From Janthinobacterium fluminis (GTDB lineage Bacteria; Pseudomonadota; Gammaproteobacteria; Burkholderiales; Burkholderiaceae_D), in the NCBI RefSeq assembly GCF_028595325.1, contig NZ_JAQQXR010000017.1:1-55697 (forward strand): a stretch of DNA of 55,697 bases, written 5' to 3'. A program made the position numbers and the translations under genes. The notes under the pieces were generated by a model. The model ran no database searches, was not told the origin of the DNA, and worked only from the letters and a program-made list of their open reading frames with translations. This document shows, one piece after another, positions 8,327-17,900 of this stretch. Positions within the stretch are counted from its first letter, which is position 1, and every line of letters starts with the position of its first letter.

Positions 8327-8677
8327 TCACAGATAGGATAGGGGCGCGCCGCGCGGACACATTTCCAGGTGCAGGCCGAGCAGGGCGTCGAGCTCCGCCT
8401 CGGCGTCGAAGCCGGGGTCGCCGGACGGCTCGACCGTGCCCAGCACCTCGAAACGGAAGCCGGCCGCGCCGTCGCGCTTCCAGTCGGCCAGCAGGGCGGC
8501 GTTGCGGTGCCGGCCCAGCGTCAGCTCGAAGCGGTGGCGGTTGAGGATGGCGGGCAGATTGGTGCTGCGGTCGAGCAGCATCTTGCCGCTGGCCACGTGG
8601 CGGATGGCGAACACCCCCATTTCCGGCGGGTTCAGTTTATAGCTCGATTTCAATTCGGCTTGGCGGCTGCGGTTCAT
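8327..8677 (-). CDS. Small GIY-YIG-like protein with degenerate catalytic motif
   Basis: 116 residues. The N-terminal region MGVFAIRHVASGKMLLDRSTNLP and the central RHRFELTLGRHRN...LLADW..DGAAGFRFEVL match the short stand-alone GIY-YIG nuclease family of about 110 residues, in which the first strand reads GVY.I and the second ends in a VGS motif. Here the second strand is MLLDRS, so the usual glycine is missing, and GIY is GVF. It may not be an active nuclease. Its ATG overlaps the MFS stop (ATGA), so it is translationally coupled to the transporter. The start at 8677 is fixed by this overlap. Confidence 0.65.
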   Translation of the reverse strand: MNRSRQAELKSSYKLNPPEMGVFAIRHVASGKMLLDRSTNLPAILNRHRFELTLGRHRNAALLADWKRDGAAGFRFEVLGTVEPSGDPGFDAEAELDALLGLHLEMCPRGAPLSYL

Positions 8678-9975
8678 TGCGACTCCAGTTTGGTGGTGGC
8701 GCCGGGGGGCGCATCGGTGACGCCGCGCATCGGCGTCAGGGCAAAGGTCAGCAGGGTCAGGGCGATCAGCATGGCGCCGCCGCCGGCGAACAGCTGCGCC
8801 AGCGTCAGGCTCTGCATCAGCCAGCCGGCGGCGGCCGCCGACAGCGGCGCCAGGCCCATGAAGATGAACATGAAAATGCTCATGGCCCGGCCCAGCATCG
8901 CCGGCGGCACGCGCCGCTGTATCCATGTGTAGACGGCAATCTGCATGAAGCCGGCCAGCGCGCCGACGAGGGCGAGCAGCAGCGCACCTTGCCAGGCGGC
9001 GTCGATGCGGCCCAGCGGCATCAGCAGCGCGCCGACGATGGCGTCGATCAGCAGGAGGGTGCTGCCGAAGCTGCCGATGCGCAGGCCGCCGCCGACGCCG
9101 GAGGCGGCCATGCCGAGCAGCGTGCCGGCGCCGTGCGCGCCCAGCAGCAGCCCGAGCGCGGCCGCGCCGTGCAATCGTTCGCTGGCCAGCACCGGCAGCG
9201 CCACCTGCAGCGGCCCGGTGACGAGCAGCGACACCGCGGCCCAGTAGAGCAGGCAGGTGCGCAGCGCGCGGTCGCGCCAGACCATCGCCAGGCCGGCGCC
9301 GACGGCGCGCCAGATCGCCTGGGGCCGCTCCGGCGCCGCCGCCCGGGCGGTGCGGACCTTGCTCAGGGTCCAGGCCGACAGCACAAACGTCAGACAGTCG
9401 AAGGCGAAGGCCAGGCCCAGGCCGCGGGCGTCGGCCGGGCCGGCGGCGGCGTCGCCGCGGCCGGCCAGCGCGATCAGCAGGCCGGCCAGCAGCGGTCCGG
9501 CCAGCAGCGAGAGCTGGCGCAGCCCGAGCATGATGCCGTTGGCCTGGTGCAATTGGTGGGGCGCCGCCACCTGGGGCAGCAGCGCCGTGGCCGAGGGGAT
9601 GCCGAAGGCCGACGCTAGGCCGATGCCGAGCGCCAGCGCGTACACCAGCGGCAGCGTCAGCTGGCCGCACAGTAGCAAGGCCGCCAATGCGCCCAGCAGG
9701 ATGGCGTTGGCGTGCTTGCTCAGCATTAGCACGCGGCGCGGCGAGTGGCGGTCGACCAGCGCGCCGCCGGCGAGGATGAACACGGCGCGCGGCACGCTCA
9801 TCAGCGCGATGACCAGGCCCAGCGTCAAGCTGTCGCCGGTCATTTTCAGCACCAGCCAGGGCAGGGCGATGACGCTGAACTGGTCGCCCAGCATTGAGAT
9901 GACGGCGCCGGCCAGTAGCCAGCGGAAGTTTGCTTCGCGCATCAGCGGCGCGGCCGCGGTGGGGTGCCCGGACAT
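8674..9975 (-). CDS. MFS transporter, DHA3/EntS-like
   Basis: 433 residues with about 12 hydrophobic segments. The first half has FRWLLAGAVISMLGDQFSVIALPWLV and the MFS motif-A-like loop GGALVDRHSPRRVLM; the layout resembles MFS_3/DHA3 exporters for small molecules. It sits between two paralogous MarR genes in the same orientation. Its ATG is 8 bases from the stop of the upstream regulator (9984), so it is in that regulator's operon, and its stop overlaps the GIY-YIG-like gene. Regulation by the MarR proteins is therefore likely. Substrate cannot be read from the sequence. Confidence 0.85.
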   Translation of the reverse strand: MSGHPTAAAPLMREANFRWLLAGAVISMLGDQFSVIALPWLVLKMTGDSLTLGLVIALMSVPRAVFILAGGALVDRHSPRRVLMLSKHANAILLGALAALLLCGQLTLPLVYALALGIGLASAFGIPSATALLPQVAAPHQLHQANGIMLGLRQLSLLAGPLLAGLLIALAGRGDAAAGPADARGLGLAFAFDCLTFVLSAWTLSKVRTARAAAPERPQAIWRAVGAGLAMVWRDRALRTCLLYWAAVSLLVTGPLQVALPVLASERLHGAAALGLLLGAHGAGTLLGMAASGVGGGLRIGSFGSTLLLIDAIVGALLMPLGRIDAAWQGALLLALVGALAGFMQIAVYTWIQRRVPPAMLGRAMSIFMFIFMGLAPLSAAAAGWLMQSLTLAQLFAGGGAMLIALTLLTFALTPMRGVTDAPPGATTKLESQ

Positions 9976-9983
9976 GCGCCTGC

Positions 9984-10436
9984 TCAGACGACAGGCGCCG
10001 GCATGCCGGCGAGCTGGCCGAGCATCGCGGCGAAGGCGCCGAGTTGCTCCGGCGGCGCCGTGTGCAGCGCCCGCTGGCAGATCATGTGGGCCGTCTCGGT
10101 GGCGGCCGGCAGCATGGCCCGGCCGGCCGGCGTCAGCGCGGCATAGCCGAGGCGGGCATCGTGCGGGTCCGGCTGGCGCGCCACCAGGCCGATTTTTTCC
10201 AGCGGCTGCAGCATGCGCGTGACGCCGGCCGGGCTCAGCGCGACGCGCTCGGCCAGTTCGCTGCGGCGCAGGCGCGCCCCGGGCGCGCGGCCCAGTTGCG
10301 TCAGCAGCTGGAAGTCGCCGCAGCTGATGCCGTGCAGCGTGCCCAGTCTGTCATCGAGACGGGCGGCCAGCAGCGCCTGGGCGTGCGACAGGCGCAGGAA
10401 AAAGTCCAGCGACAGGGGATGGTGTGCTTGTGTCAT
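9984..10436 (-). CDS. MarR-family transcriptional regulator (paralog 2)
   Basis: 150 residues from ATG at 10436 (MTQAHHPLSLDFFLRL); a longer form from TTG at 10469 would run into the operator and is rejected. The MarR domain shows ISCGDFQLLTQLGRAPG, LAERVALSPAGVTRMLQPLE and GLVARQPDPHDARLGYAA, closely matching the paralog at 7767-8240. It is the first gene of an operon with the MFS and GIY-YIG-like genes. A dyad overlaps its predicted -35, fitting autorepression. The effector is unknown. Confidence 0.9.
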   Translation of the reverse strand: MTQAHHPLSLDFFLRLSHAQALLAARLDDRLGTLHGISCGDFQLLTQLGRAPGARLRRSELAERVALSPAGVTRMLQPLEKIGLVARQPDPHDARLGYAALTPAGRAMLPAATETAHMICQRALHTAPPEQLGAFAAMLGQLAGMPAPVV

Positions 10437-10447
10437 GGTGGTCAATT

Positions 10448-10479
10448 TAATTGTCAGATGCTTGAGCAATCAAGTATAT
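10448..10479 (-). promoter_or_regulatory. Promoter and operator of the MarR/MFS operon
   Basis: On the minus strand TTGATT (-35) and TTAAAT (-10) are 17 bases apart. The dyad CTTGA-GCAA-TCAAG at 10461-10474 covers the -35, so a bound MarR dimer would block RNA polymerase. Boxes match consensus at 4 of 6 positions each. Confidence 0.5.
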
Positions 10480-10572
10480 TGCAATTAGAAGGATGTGTGG
10501 GAAATTTTTTAAAAGGGAGGTTCGCGTGCATACTGTGGCTCTCGACCACACTAGCCTGAGGCGCTCCGACCG

Positions 10573-11124
10573 ATGAAAAAGCACGACGATATTGCCCGCA
10601 GACTGCTGGGCCAACCCTATGCGGCGTTGGACGAGCAATCGAAAAAGGTCACGCGCCACGTCGCGGGCCGCCGCCACATCGCCAAGAACACGGCGCTGGC
10701 GCAGGATGAAAAAATCAGCGCCGGCCAGCGCGCCGCCGACGCGGTGGCCCGTTTCGGCGGCTCCTGGACTTTCATTCTGCTGTTCGGCGTCGTGCTGGTG
10801 GTGTGGGTGGGCATGAACTCTGTGCTGCTGGCGCGCCTCGGCGAGCCGAGCTTCGACCCCTATCCCTACATCCTGCTGAACCTGGTGTTATCGATGCTGG
10901 CGGCGATCCAGGCGCCCATCATGCTGATGTCGCAGAACCGCCAGGCCGAGAAGGACCGTTACAACGCCGAGCATGATTACGAGGTCAACCTGAAGGCCGA
11001 GCTGGAAATCATGCTGCTGCACGAAAAGGTCGATTTGCTGCGCGAAGGGCAGTGGGGCGAATTGCTGGCGATCCAGAAGGAGCAGCTGCGCCTGCTGGGC
11101 AGCTTGATCGAGCGGCAAAACTGA
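10573..11124 (+). CDS. DUF1003 membrane protein
   Basis: 183 residues. Two transmembrane helices (FILLFGVVLVVWVGMNSVLL and YILLNLVLSMLAAIQAPIML) are joined by a short loop with FDPYPYILLN, the hallmark of DUF1003; the signature AAIQAPIMLMSQNRQ follows, and the C-terminal tail (about 55 residues) is a charged amphipathic helix with ELEIMLLHEKVDLLRE. The first ~60 residues are soluble. Role unknown; the family is widespread in bacteria. It is divergent from the MarR/MFS operon. Confidence 0.88.
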   Translation: MKKHDDIARRLLGQPYAALDEQSKKVTRHVAGRRHIAKNTALAQDEKISAGQRAADAVARFGGSWTFILLFGVVLVVWVGMNSVLLARLGEPSFDPYPYILLNLVLSMLAAIQAPIMLMSQNRQAEKDRYNAEHDYEVNLKAELEIMLLHEKVDLLREGQWGELLAIQKEQLRLLGSLIERQN

Positions 11125-11161
11125 GGCGCCCCGCTTCGGCGCCTCGCCTTGGCGCTCCGCC

Positions 11162-11680
11162 TTACTGCAGCGCGGCGAGCGGCTTCTGGCTGCGGCGCCA
11201 GCGCAGCAAGCCGAACGCGTAGGCCGCGTAGTAGCCGGCCAGCAAGCCGAAGCTCAGCAGCGTCAGCGGGCTTTGCACGAAGTCCGGCTGCGCCACCGGC
11301 ACGGCGACGCGGGTGTTCATGTACAGCTCCATGCCGCAGTACAGCACGCGGGCGGCGAACTGCATCGCCACCAGCATGCCCAGGCGCAGATTGGGCGTGT
11401 AGAAATAACCTTTGTCGGTGTTTTCAAGACGCGTCAGTTTGACGCCCCAGACGCCCAGCCAGGCCCCGGCCAGCGCGCCGGCGCCCAGGCTCGACAGGGC
11501 CAGCGGCTCGCCCTTGGTGGCCACGGCCAGCGCGGCCAGCAGCAGCGGCAACAGAATCGCGGCGGCCCAGTGGCGCCACAGTTGCGATGCCTGCCGCCCC
11601 ATCATCCGTTTCAGGCGCGCATAGATGCGCCAGACCAGGAGCGGAATGAGGACCAGCAGGGCGAGGGTAGTTGTTTCCAT
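11162..11680 (-). CDS. Integral membrane protein of unknown function
   Basis: 172 residues from ATG at 11680 (METTTLALLVLIPLLVWRIY); ATG at 11689 is possible, while the longer ORF adds an unlikely basic leader. About five hydrophobic segments are visible: residues 4-18, ~38-55, ~60-82, ~104-122 and ~137-158. A short basic loop RLKRMMGRQ follows the first helix. The pattern resembles small membrane proteins of the DUF1453/CcdC type, but I cannot confirm that. It converges with the DUF1003 gene and diverges from the S9 peptidase. Confidence 0.65.
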   Translation of the reverse strand: METTTLALLVLIPLLVWRIYARLKRMMGRQASQLWRHWAAAILLPLLLAALAVATKGEPLALSSLGAGALAGAWLGVWGVKLTRLENTDKGYFYTPNLRLGMLVAMQFAARVLYCGMELYMNTRVAVPVAQPDFVQSPLTLLSFGLLAGYYAAYAFGLLRWRRSQKPLAALQ

Positions 11681-11880
11681 GTAGCGCATCCCAAGGCCCG
11701 CGAGCGGGCGCAAATAAAACGCGATTGTAAGCCAGAACGGCGCCGCGGCGCTGCCCCGTCTGGAGGCGCACTTGCCTGCCGATTGACATTTATCTGTCCG
11801 GAAAGCACTATGCCCCTTCGCCAGCGCCGGCTGAACCCGGTGCGGTGCCGACCTTTTGAGCAACCATAGACTGGATATTC

Positions 11881-14331
11881 ATGACTACACGTTTACCTTT
11901 GCTGCCGCTGGCGCTGGGCCTGATGGCGGCCGCGCCGCTGGCCGGCGCCCAGAACACCGGTTACCAGATGCCGCCGGCGGCGCTGCAGGCCATCGTCGAC
12001 GCGCCGCGCGCGCCGGTGCTGAACCTGAGCCCGCAACGCAATCTGGCGGCGCTGCTGCAAACGCCGGCGCTGCCCGGCATCAACGAGGTGGCCCAGCCGG
12101 AGTTGAAGCTGGCCGGCCTGCGCATCAATCCGCGCACGTATTCCGTGAGCCGCTTTTCCTTCGCCACAGGCTTGAGCCTGCTGGACATCGACACGCAAAA
12201 GGAAACCCCCGTCAGCGGCTTGCCGCGCGCGCCGCGCATCGCCGACCTGAGCTGGTCGCCCGACCAGCGCCACCTGGCCTTCAGCCATATCGCCTACTCG
12301 GACAAGGGCGCCGGCGTGGAATTGTGGCTGGTCGACGTCGCCACGAAGGTGGCGCGCAAGGTGTCGGCGCAGCCGCTGTCGACGGTCTACGGCCGCGGGT
12401 TCTCGTGGATGCCCGACAGTAAGGGCCTGCTGGTCAAGCTGAGGCCGGCCAAGCTGGGCAAGGCGCCGCAGGCGACGGGCATCCCGAGCGGCCCCGCCCT
12501 GCAGGACAGCCAGCCGGGCGGCGGCCAGAAGCAGTTGCGCACCTATCCCGACTTGCTCAAGAGCGAGGACGACGCCAAGCTGTTCGACCATTATGTGACG
12601 GCGCAACTGGCGCTGATCGACCTGGCCGGCAAGACCCGCCTGCTCGGCCAGCCGGGCCGGTTCGCCGGCGTCGCCGTGGCGCCGGGCGGCCAGTACCTGC
12701 TCACCACCAGCATCATGCGGCCGTACTCCTACATCGTGCCGGCGTCCAGCTTCGGCAAGCGCGTCGAGGTGCGCGACCTGCAGGGCGCGCTGGTGCACAC
12801 GGTGGTGAACCGGCCGCTGGAAGAGGGCCTGCCGCCGGGCAATGACGCCGTCAGCGGCGGCGCGCGCGACATTTCCTGGCGCGTCGACGCGCCCGCCACG
12901 CTGGTCTGGGCCGAAGCCCAGGACGGCGGCGACCCGGCCCGGGCGGCCGAGATCCGCGACATCGTCTACACCCAGGCGGCGCCGTTCGCGGCGGCGCCGG
13001 CCGTGCTGGCCAAGCTCGCCACGCGCTACGCCGACATCACCTGGGGCCGCGGCGACGTCGCCCTGCTGACCGAGCACTGGTACAAGACGCGCGCGCTGAA
13101 GCGCTGGCGCATCGCGCCGGACCAGCCGGGCACGCCGGCCGAGCTGCTCTACGCCGGCTCCTCGGAAGACCGCTACAACGACCCCGGCATGCCCGTCACG
13201 CGGGCCGACAGCGCCGGCCTGCCGCGCCTGCTGATCGGCCCCGACACGACCATCCTGCTGGACGGCGCCGGCGCCTCGGCCGAGGGCGACCGGCCCTTCG
13301 TCGACCGCCTGAGCTTGACGACGAAGAAGAAGGAGCGGCTGTTCCAGAGCGCCGCGCCCTACTATGAAAACGTGGTCGCCGTGCTCAACGACGACGGCAG
13401 CCGCCTGCTGTCGACGCGCGAATCGCCGACCGAGCGGCCGAACTACTATGTGCGCAACCTGAAGCAGACGGGCGAGGCGCAACTGACGGCGCTGACGCAT
13501 TTCGCGCACCCGACGCCGCAACTGAAGGACGTGCAGAAGGAGCAGATCCGCTACAAGCGCGCCGACGGCGTCGACCTGACGGCGACCCTGATGCTGCCGC
13601 CCAACTACGACGCCAAGCGCGACGGGCCGCTGCCGATGCTGATGTGGGCCTACCCGCAGGAATTCAAGTCGGCCAGCGCGGCCAGCCAGACCACCGGCTC
13701 GCCGTTCCGCTTCAACGGCGTCAGCTACTGGGGGCCGGCGGCCTTCCTGGCGATGGGTTACGCGGTGCTCGACAACCCGTCCTTCCCCATCGTCGGCAAG
13801 GGCGACGAGGAGCCGAACGACAGCTACCTGCCGCAACTGGTGGCGGACGCCCAGGCGGCCGTCGACGAGGTGGTGCGGCGCGGCGTGGCCGAGCGCCACC
13901 GCATCGCCATCGGCGGCCACTCGTATGGCGCCTTCATGACGGGCAACCTGCTGGCGCACACGCGCCTGTTCCGCGCCGGCATCGCCCGCAGCGGCGCCTA
14001 TAACCGCACGCTGACGCCGTTCGGCTTCCAGTCGGAGGAGCGGCCGTTCTGGAAGGCGCAGGAGGTGTACCAGGCCATGTCGCCGTTCAACAACGCCGAC
14101 AAGATCAAGGACGCGCTGCTGATGATACACGGCGAGCAGGACAACAACTCGGGCACCTTCCCGATCCAGAGCGAGCGCATGTTCCAGGCCATCAAGGGCT
14201 TGGGCGGCACGGCGCGCCTGGTGATGTTGCCCAACGAAAGCCACGCCTACCGCGCGCGCGAGTCGATCATGCACATGCTCTACGAGAGCAACAACTGGCT
14301 CGACAAGTATGTGAAGAACGCCAAGCCCTGA
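11881..14331 (+). CDS. S9-family serine peptidase (prolyl oligopeptidase type), secreted
   Basis: 816 residues. A signal peptide ends near AGAQ (residue ~24). The N-terminal two thirds has beta-propeller features (LSWSPDQRHLAFS, LWLVDVATK). The C-terminal alpha/beta hydrolase carries GGHSYGAF with nucleophile Ser681, Asp754 in GEQDNNSG and His788 in NESHAYR, giving a full catalytic triad. The substitution SYWGPAAFLAMGYAVLDNPS is typical of the glutamyl endopeptidase-like branch of S9. It acts in the periplasm or outside, cleaving peptides. Monocistronic, with its own upstream gap. Confidence 0.9.
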   Translation: MTTRLPLLPLALGLMAAAPLAGAQNTGYQMPPAALQAIVDAPRAPVLNLSPQRNLAALLQTPALPGINEVAQPELKLAGLRINPRTYSVSRFSFATGLSLLDIDTQKETPVSGLPRAPRIADLSWSPDQRHLAFSHIAYSDKGAGVELWLVDVATKVARKVSAQPLSTVYGRGFSWMPDSKGLLVKLRPAKLGKAPQATGIPSGPALQDSQPGGGQKQLRTYPDLLKSEDDAKLFDHYVTAQLALIDLAGKTRLLGQPGRFAGVAVAPGGQYLLTTSIMRPYSYIVPASSFGKRVEVRDLQGALVHTVVNRPLEEGLPPGNDAVSGGARDISWRVDAPATLVWAEAQDGGDPARAAEIRDIVYTQAAPFAAAPAVLAKLATRYADITWGRGDVALLTEHWYKTRALKRWRIAPDQPGTPAELLYAGSSEDRYNDPGMPVTRADSAGLPRLLIGPDTTILLDGAGASAEGDRPFVDRLSLTTKKKERLFQSAAPYYENVVAVLNDDGSRLLSTRESPTERPNYYVRNLKQTGEAQLTALTHFAHPTPQLKDVQKEQIRYKRADGVDLTATLMLPPNYDAKRDGPLPMLMWAYPQEFKSASAASQTTGSPFRFNGVSYWGPAAFLAMGYAVLDNPSFPIVGKGDEEPNDSYLPQLVADAQAAVDEVVRRGVAERHRIAIGGHSYGAFMTGNLLAHTRLFRAGIARSGAYNRTLTPFGFQSEERPFWKAQEVYQAMSPFNNADKIKDALLMIHGEQDNNSGTFPIQSERMFQAIKGLGGTARLVMLPNESHAYRARESIMHMLYESNNWLDKYVKNAKP

Positions 14332-14335
14332 GACG

Positions 14336-14374
14336 GCCGCGGCGCGGGCGGCCCGAGCTCGTCCGCGCCGCGGC
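14336..14374. terminator. GC-only hairpin after the S9 peptidase
   Basis: A 12-bp perfect stem (GCCGCGGCGCGG / CCGCGCCGCGGC) with a 15-base loop starts 5 bases after the stop codon. No T-run follows, so it may be a transcript-stabilising hairpin or a weak terminator. Confidence 0.4.
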
Positions 14375-14452
14375 GCGCAGCCTTGTGTTCGGCAAGGGCG
14401 CGCGCTCCCGGCTCATGTTAATGTCATATTTTCATCGATAGGAGCAAAGACC

Positions 14453-14593
14453 ATGGAGCCAGTTGTCATCCACGCCCACCGCGCGCCGGACCCGGCGCCG
14501 GTCGACGACCCCGTGCCGGAACCCCATCCGCACCCGTATCCGGCGCATCCGGTGCCGCAAGACGATCCGGTGCCGGACCCCAACCCCAGTTGA
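14453..14593 (+). CDS. 46-residue proline-rich small protein
   Basis: Starts MEPVVIHAHRAPDPAPVDD and continues with the near-repeat DDPVPEP...DDPVPDPNPS; about one third of residues are Pro, with several His and Asp. A clear ribosome site TAGGAG lies 8 bases before the ATG, which argues for real translation. It ends 12 bases before the next gene, so the two are likely co-transcribed. There is no signal peptide or membrane segment. No family is recognised; proline repeats of this kind suggest an extended, disordered peptide or a binding ligand. Confidence 0.55.
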   Translation: MEPVVIHAHRAPDPAPVDDPVPEPHPHPYPAHPVPQDDPVPDPNPS

Positions 14594-14605
14594 AAGTGAT
14601 TTCTA

Positions 14606-14845
14606 ATGGCAATAATCAAGGATGAATACACCCGCAAAGTCAGCGGCGAGTCATTTGAGTACGAGCTCGACTACAGCACCGGCACGGACGTGGCCTGGAT
14701 CGCGCGGGTCTACCGCGACGGCGAGCTGAAAGGCTCGCCGCACGGCGCGCTGACCGGCAACGTGCTGGCTGGCGTGGCCTTGCAGCAATACCTGATCGGC
14801 TACGTCGAAGGCATGATAGAGCGCGGCCTCGACGTCGCGGAGTAA
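14606..14845 (+). CDS. 79-residue hypothetical protein
   Basis: Begins MAIIKDEYTRKVSGESFEYE and ends GYVEGMIERGLDVAE. The sequence is acidic, soluble and probably alpha/beta, with VAWIARVYRDGELKGSPHG suggesting a small beta sheet followed by a helix. It follows the proline-rich small gene by 12 bases. No family recognised; the length and coding pattern look like a genuine conserved small protein. Confidence 0.65.
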   Translation: MAIIKDEYTRKVSGESFEYELDYSTGTDVAWIARVYRDGELKGSPHGALTGNVLAGVALQQYLIGYVEGMIERGLDVAE

Positions 14846-14849
14846 CGCT

Positions 14850-14904
14850 GGGGACAGACCACGATTTTCGTGAGACAGTTTCCCGGAAATCGTGGTCTGT
14901 CCCC
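14850..14904. repeat. 55-bp imperfect palindrome, copy 2 of 3
   Basis: Arms GGGGACAGACCACGATTT and their exact complement enclose a 19-base less-paired centre. It fills the gap between the converging 79-residue gene and tamB. Shares the first 17 bases of its arm with copy 1 at 1669-1729. Confidence 0.8.
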
Positions 14905-14910
14905 GGCTGT

Positions 14911-17900
14911 TTAGTCGAAGGCCCAGGTGTAGAGGACGTCGAGGGCGTTGTTGGTGCCGGTCTGGAATTGCAGGGTGATGCGCGGATTGAGTTTGTAGCG
15001 CAGTTTGACCAGGCTGGACGCCGACGCCGTGCCTTGTTCGAAGCTCAGGTAGGCGCGCCGCGACAGGCGCTTGCCGACCGTGACGACGGTGTTTTCCAGG
15101 CCTTTGGCGGGCGCCGATCCGGGCGCCTGCGACAGGCCCACTTCGTCCAGCCCCAGGGTGCTGGCCAGGCGCGCTTGCAGGCCGCCGCCGCTGCCGCCGA
15201 ACAGCGCGCCGGCGGCCGTCGTCAGCAGGCCCAGTTCGTTGCCGGCGCTGCCCTCGGTGCCGTGGCCGAGCACCAGCCAGGCCAGTTTTTCGCTGTCGGA
15301 AACAGCCGGTATCGACACCAGTTTCGCCGTCGGCGCCTGGGCCGTGCCGCGCACTTCGACGCCGGCCTCGACGTTGCTCTCGGAGAGGGCTTCGCCTTCC
15401 GGGCGCTTGCGCACGGCCAGGATGTTCAGGCCGGGGTTGTCGTAGGCGCCGGTGAAGTTCAGCAGGCCGTGCTCGATCCGCAGCTTTTGTCCGTAGGCCG
15501 TGTAGGTGCCGCTGGCGACGCGGATGCCGCCGACGACGCGCGGCGCGCGCCGGTCCTGCACGCGCAGTTGCACGCCGCCGGCCAGTTGCGCGTCGAGCCC
15601 CTTGCCTTTCAGCTGGAAGGCGTCGCCGAGGTCGGCTTCGAGGTCGATGTTCAGCGGCAGGCTGGGCGCCGGCTTCGGCCCGGGCGGCACGCCGCCCTTG
15701 CCCAGCACGACCACGTCTTCGCTTTGCGTCGGCGTGTCCTGCGCCGCCAGTTCGATCAGGGCCCGGTCGACCTTGAACTTGCCTTCCAGGCGGAAGCGTT
15801 TCTGGTCGCGCAGCAGGGTGCTCTGGCCACTCAGCACCAGGGTGCGGTCGGGCCGCGCCTGCGCCAGCAGCTTGTCGGCCACCAGCTTCAATTCCATGCT
15901 GGCCTCGGCGTTGGCGAAACGCAGCCAGCCGTCGGCGCGGACCTTGCCTTCGCCGCCGTCGAAGCTGAGGCGCTGCAGTTGCAACTGGTCGCCGCCCAGT
16001 TTGGCCTGCAATTGGCCGTTGCGCAGTTTTAAGCCCTGTTCGGCCCAGTTGACGACGAGTTTGTCGCCGCTGATGTCGCCGCCCAGCAGCGGCGCGGCGA
16101 TGCTGCCGGCGCCCGTCACGGCCAGTTTCAGCGCGCCGTCCAGTTCCAGTCCCGGCTGGCCGCTCAGCGGCGCCAGCCAGGCCAGCGAGGCCATGTCGGC
16201 GCTGCCGTTCAGCGTCAGCGCGCTGTCGGCGCCGATGCGCCCCTGCGCCAGGTTCACGCTGGCGTCGAGGCGCGCCTGGCCGGCGCGCTTGCCGTCGAAC
16301 GCGGCTTGCAGGCGCAGCACGTTGTTGAGCACGTCGACGCGGGCGTCCAGCGCGCGCAGGCCCAGCGCCAGCGGCGTGTCGTTGCCGACGCTGACGTCGC
16401 CCTGTTCGCGGAAGACGTGCAGCATGCCGGCCAGCGCCGGCTGGGGCGCGCCCGGCGCCGCCGCCTGCAGGCTCAGCGACCATTGCGCGCCCAGCGTCAG
16501 GTCGCTGCGGGTGTTGTCGCGCCAGGCCGACGCCAGTTGCGCTAGATAGTTCAGCGGCACGCCGGCCGCCACGCCGGTGCTGCGCCAGCGCGGTCCGGTT
16601 TTGTCCAGGCTTTGCAGGCTGACGCTGCCGCCCGGCAGTTGCAGTACCAGCTTGGACAGGGCGAGTTGCTCCGGGTGCAGCAGGGCGGCGGCGCCGGCGT
16701 CGGCCGGGCCGGCCAGGCGCAGCGGCGCCGGCGCCTGCAGGGTGAAGGCGAAGCGGCCGCGGTTGGCCAGCGCCTCGATGGCGCCGCTCCAGACGCCGGC
16801 GGCGAAGCCTCCCTTGAGGCGGGCGGAGGCGTCGAAGTCGTCGCCGCGGGCCGCCAGTTGCAGCGTGTGCGCGCCCCGCGTGCCGCTGGTCTGCAGGCGG
16901 GCGTCGGCGATGTTCAGGCCCGGCCCGCTGTAGCCGCCGATGGCGAGGTCGCCGACGAGCGGGTCGGCCGCGCCCTGGCCGCTGCCGACGTTGGCGCTGG
17001 CGCGCAGGCCGTCGATCTGGTGCTGGCCGAACAGGCGCAAGTGCTTGCCGTCGAGCGTGGCGTTGAGGGCCGGCGCGGCCAGGCCGCCGGACAGCGCGCC
17101 GGCGCCGCGCAGCGCGCCGCCGAACTGGCCGCCGAGGACGTTCAGTTGCGGCGCCTCGAGTTGCCAGTCGAGGCGGTCGGCGGCGGCGCCGAAGCTGCCG
17201 CCGGCCCGTATGCGGTTGGCGCCCAGGTGCAGGTCGAGGTCGGCGCTGTCGAGGCGCTTGGCGTTGGCGCTGACTTTGGCGTGGCCCGACAGCGGCGCGT
17301 TCGACAGCGTCGACGCCTGCAGCGCCAGGTTCAGGGCCAGGCGCCAGTCGGCGCCGAGGCGGCCGGCGCCGTCGAAGTCGGCGTTGACGCTGCCGGCCGG
17401 GTAGGGGCCGAACGCGGCCGGGTTGAAGCGCTGCGCCGTGCCGCGCACGCTCAGTTCGGGCGTGCGCTGCGGGCCGGCCAGCGCGAGCTCGCCGTTGGCG
17501 TGCAGCAAGCTGTCGGCGACGGGGCGTTTGGCGGCCGCCAGGCCGAGGCCGCGGGCGTCGGCGCTGAAGCTGCTGCGCGGCGCCGCCATGCTGCCGGAGA
17601 GGACGCCGTTGGCCGTCAGCGCGCCGAGCAGTGCGTCGTCGGCCGCGGCCAATTGTCTGGCGTCGACGCGCCAGCTCAGGCTGGCGCCGGGTGCGCCGAA
17701 GTTGCCGCGCACTTCCAGCGTGTTCTGGCCCAGCGCCACTTTGGCGTCGACGCCGCTGATGTGGCTGGCCTCGGCCGTCAGCTTGCCGGCGCCCGTCAGC
17801 GCCTGGTTCAGCAGGCGGCTGGGGCGCAGCGCGAAGTCGCCGTTGAGCAGCCATTGCGGCGCCAGCCGGCCGGCCACGCGGATGTCGGCGTTCAGGTCGG

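Noticed and set aside
14336..14374. Strong rho-independent terminator after the first S9 gene
   Set aside because: Stem is good but no T-run; kept only as a low-confidence hairpin.
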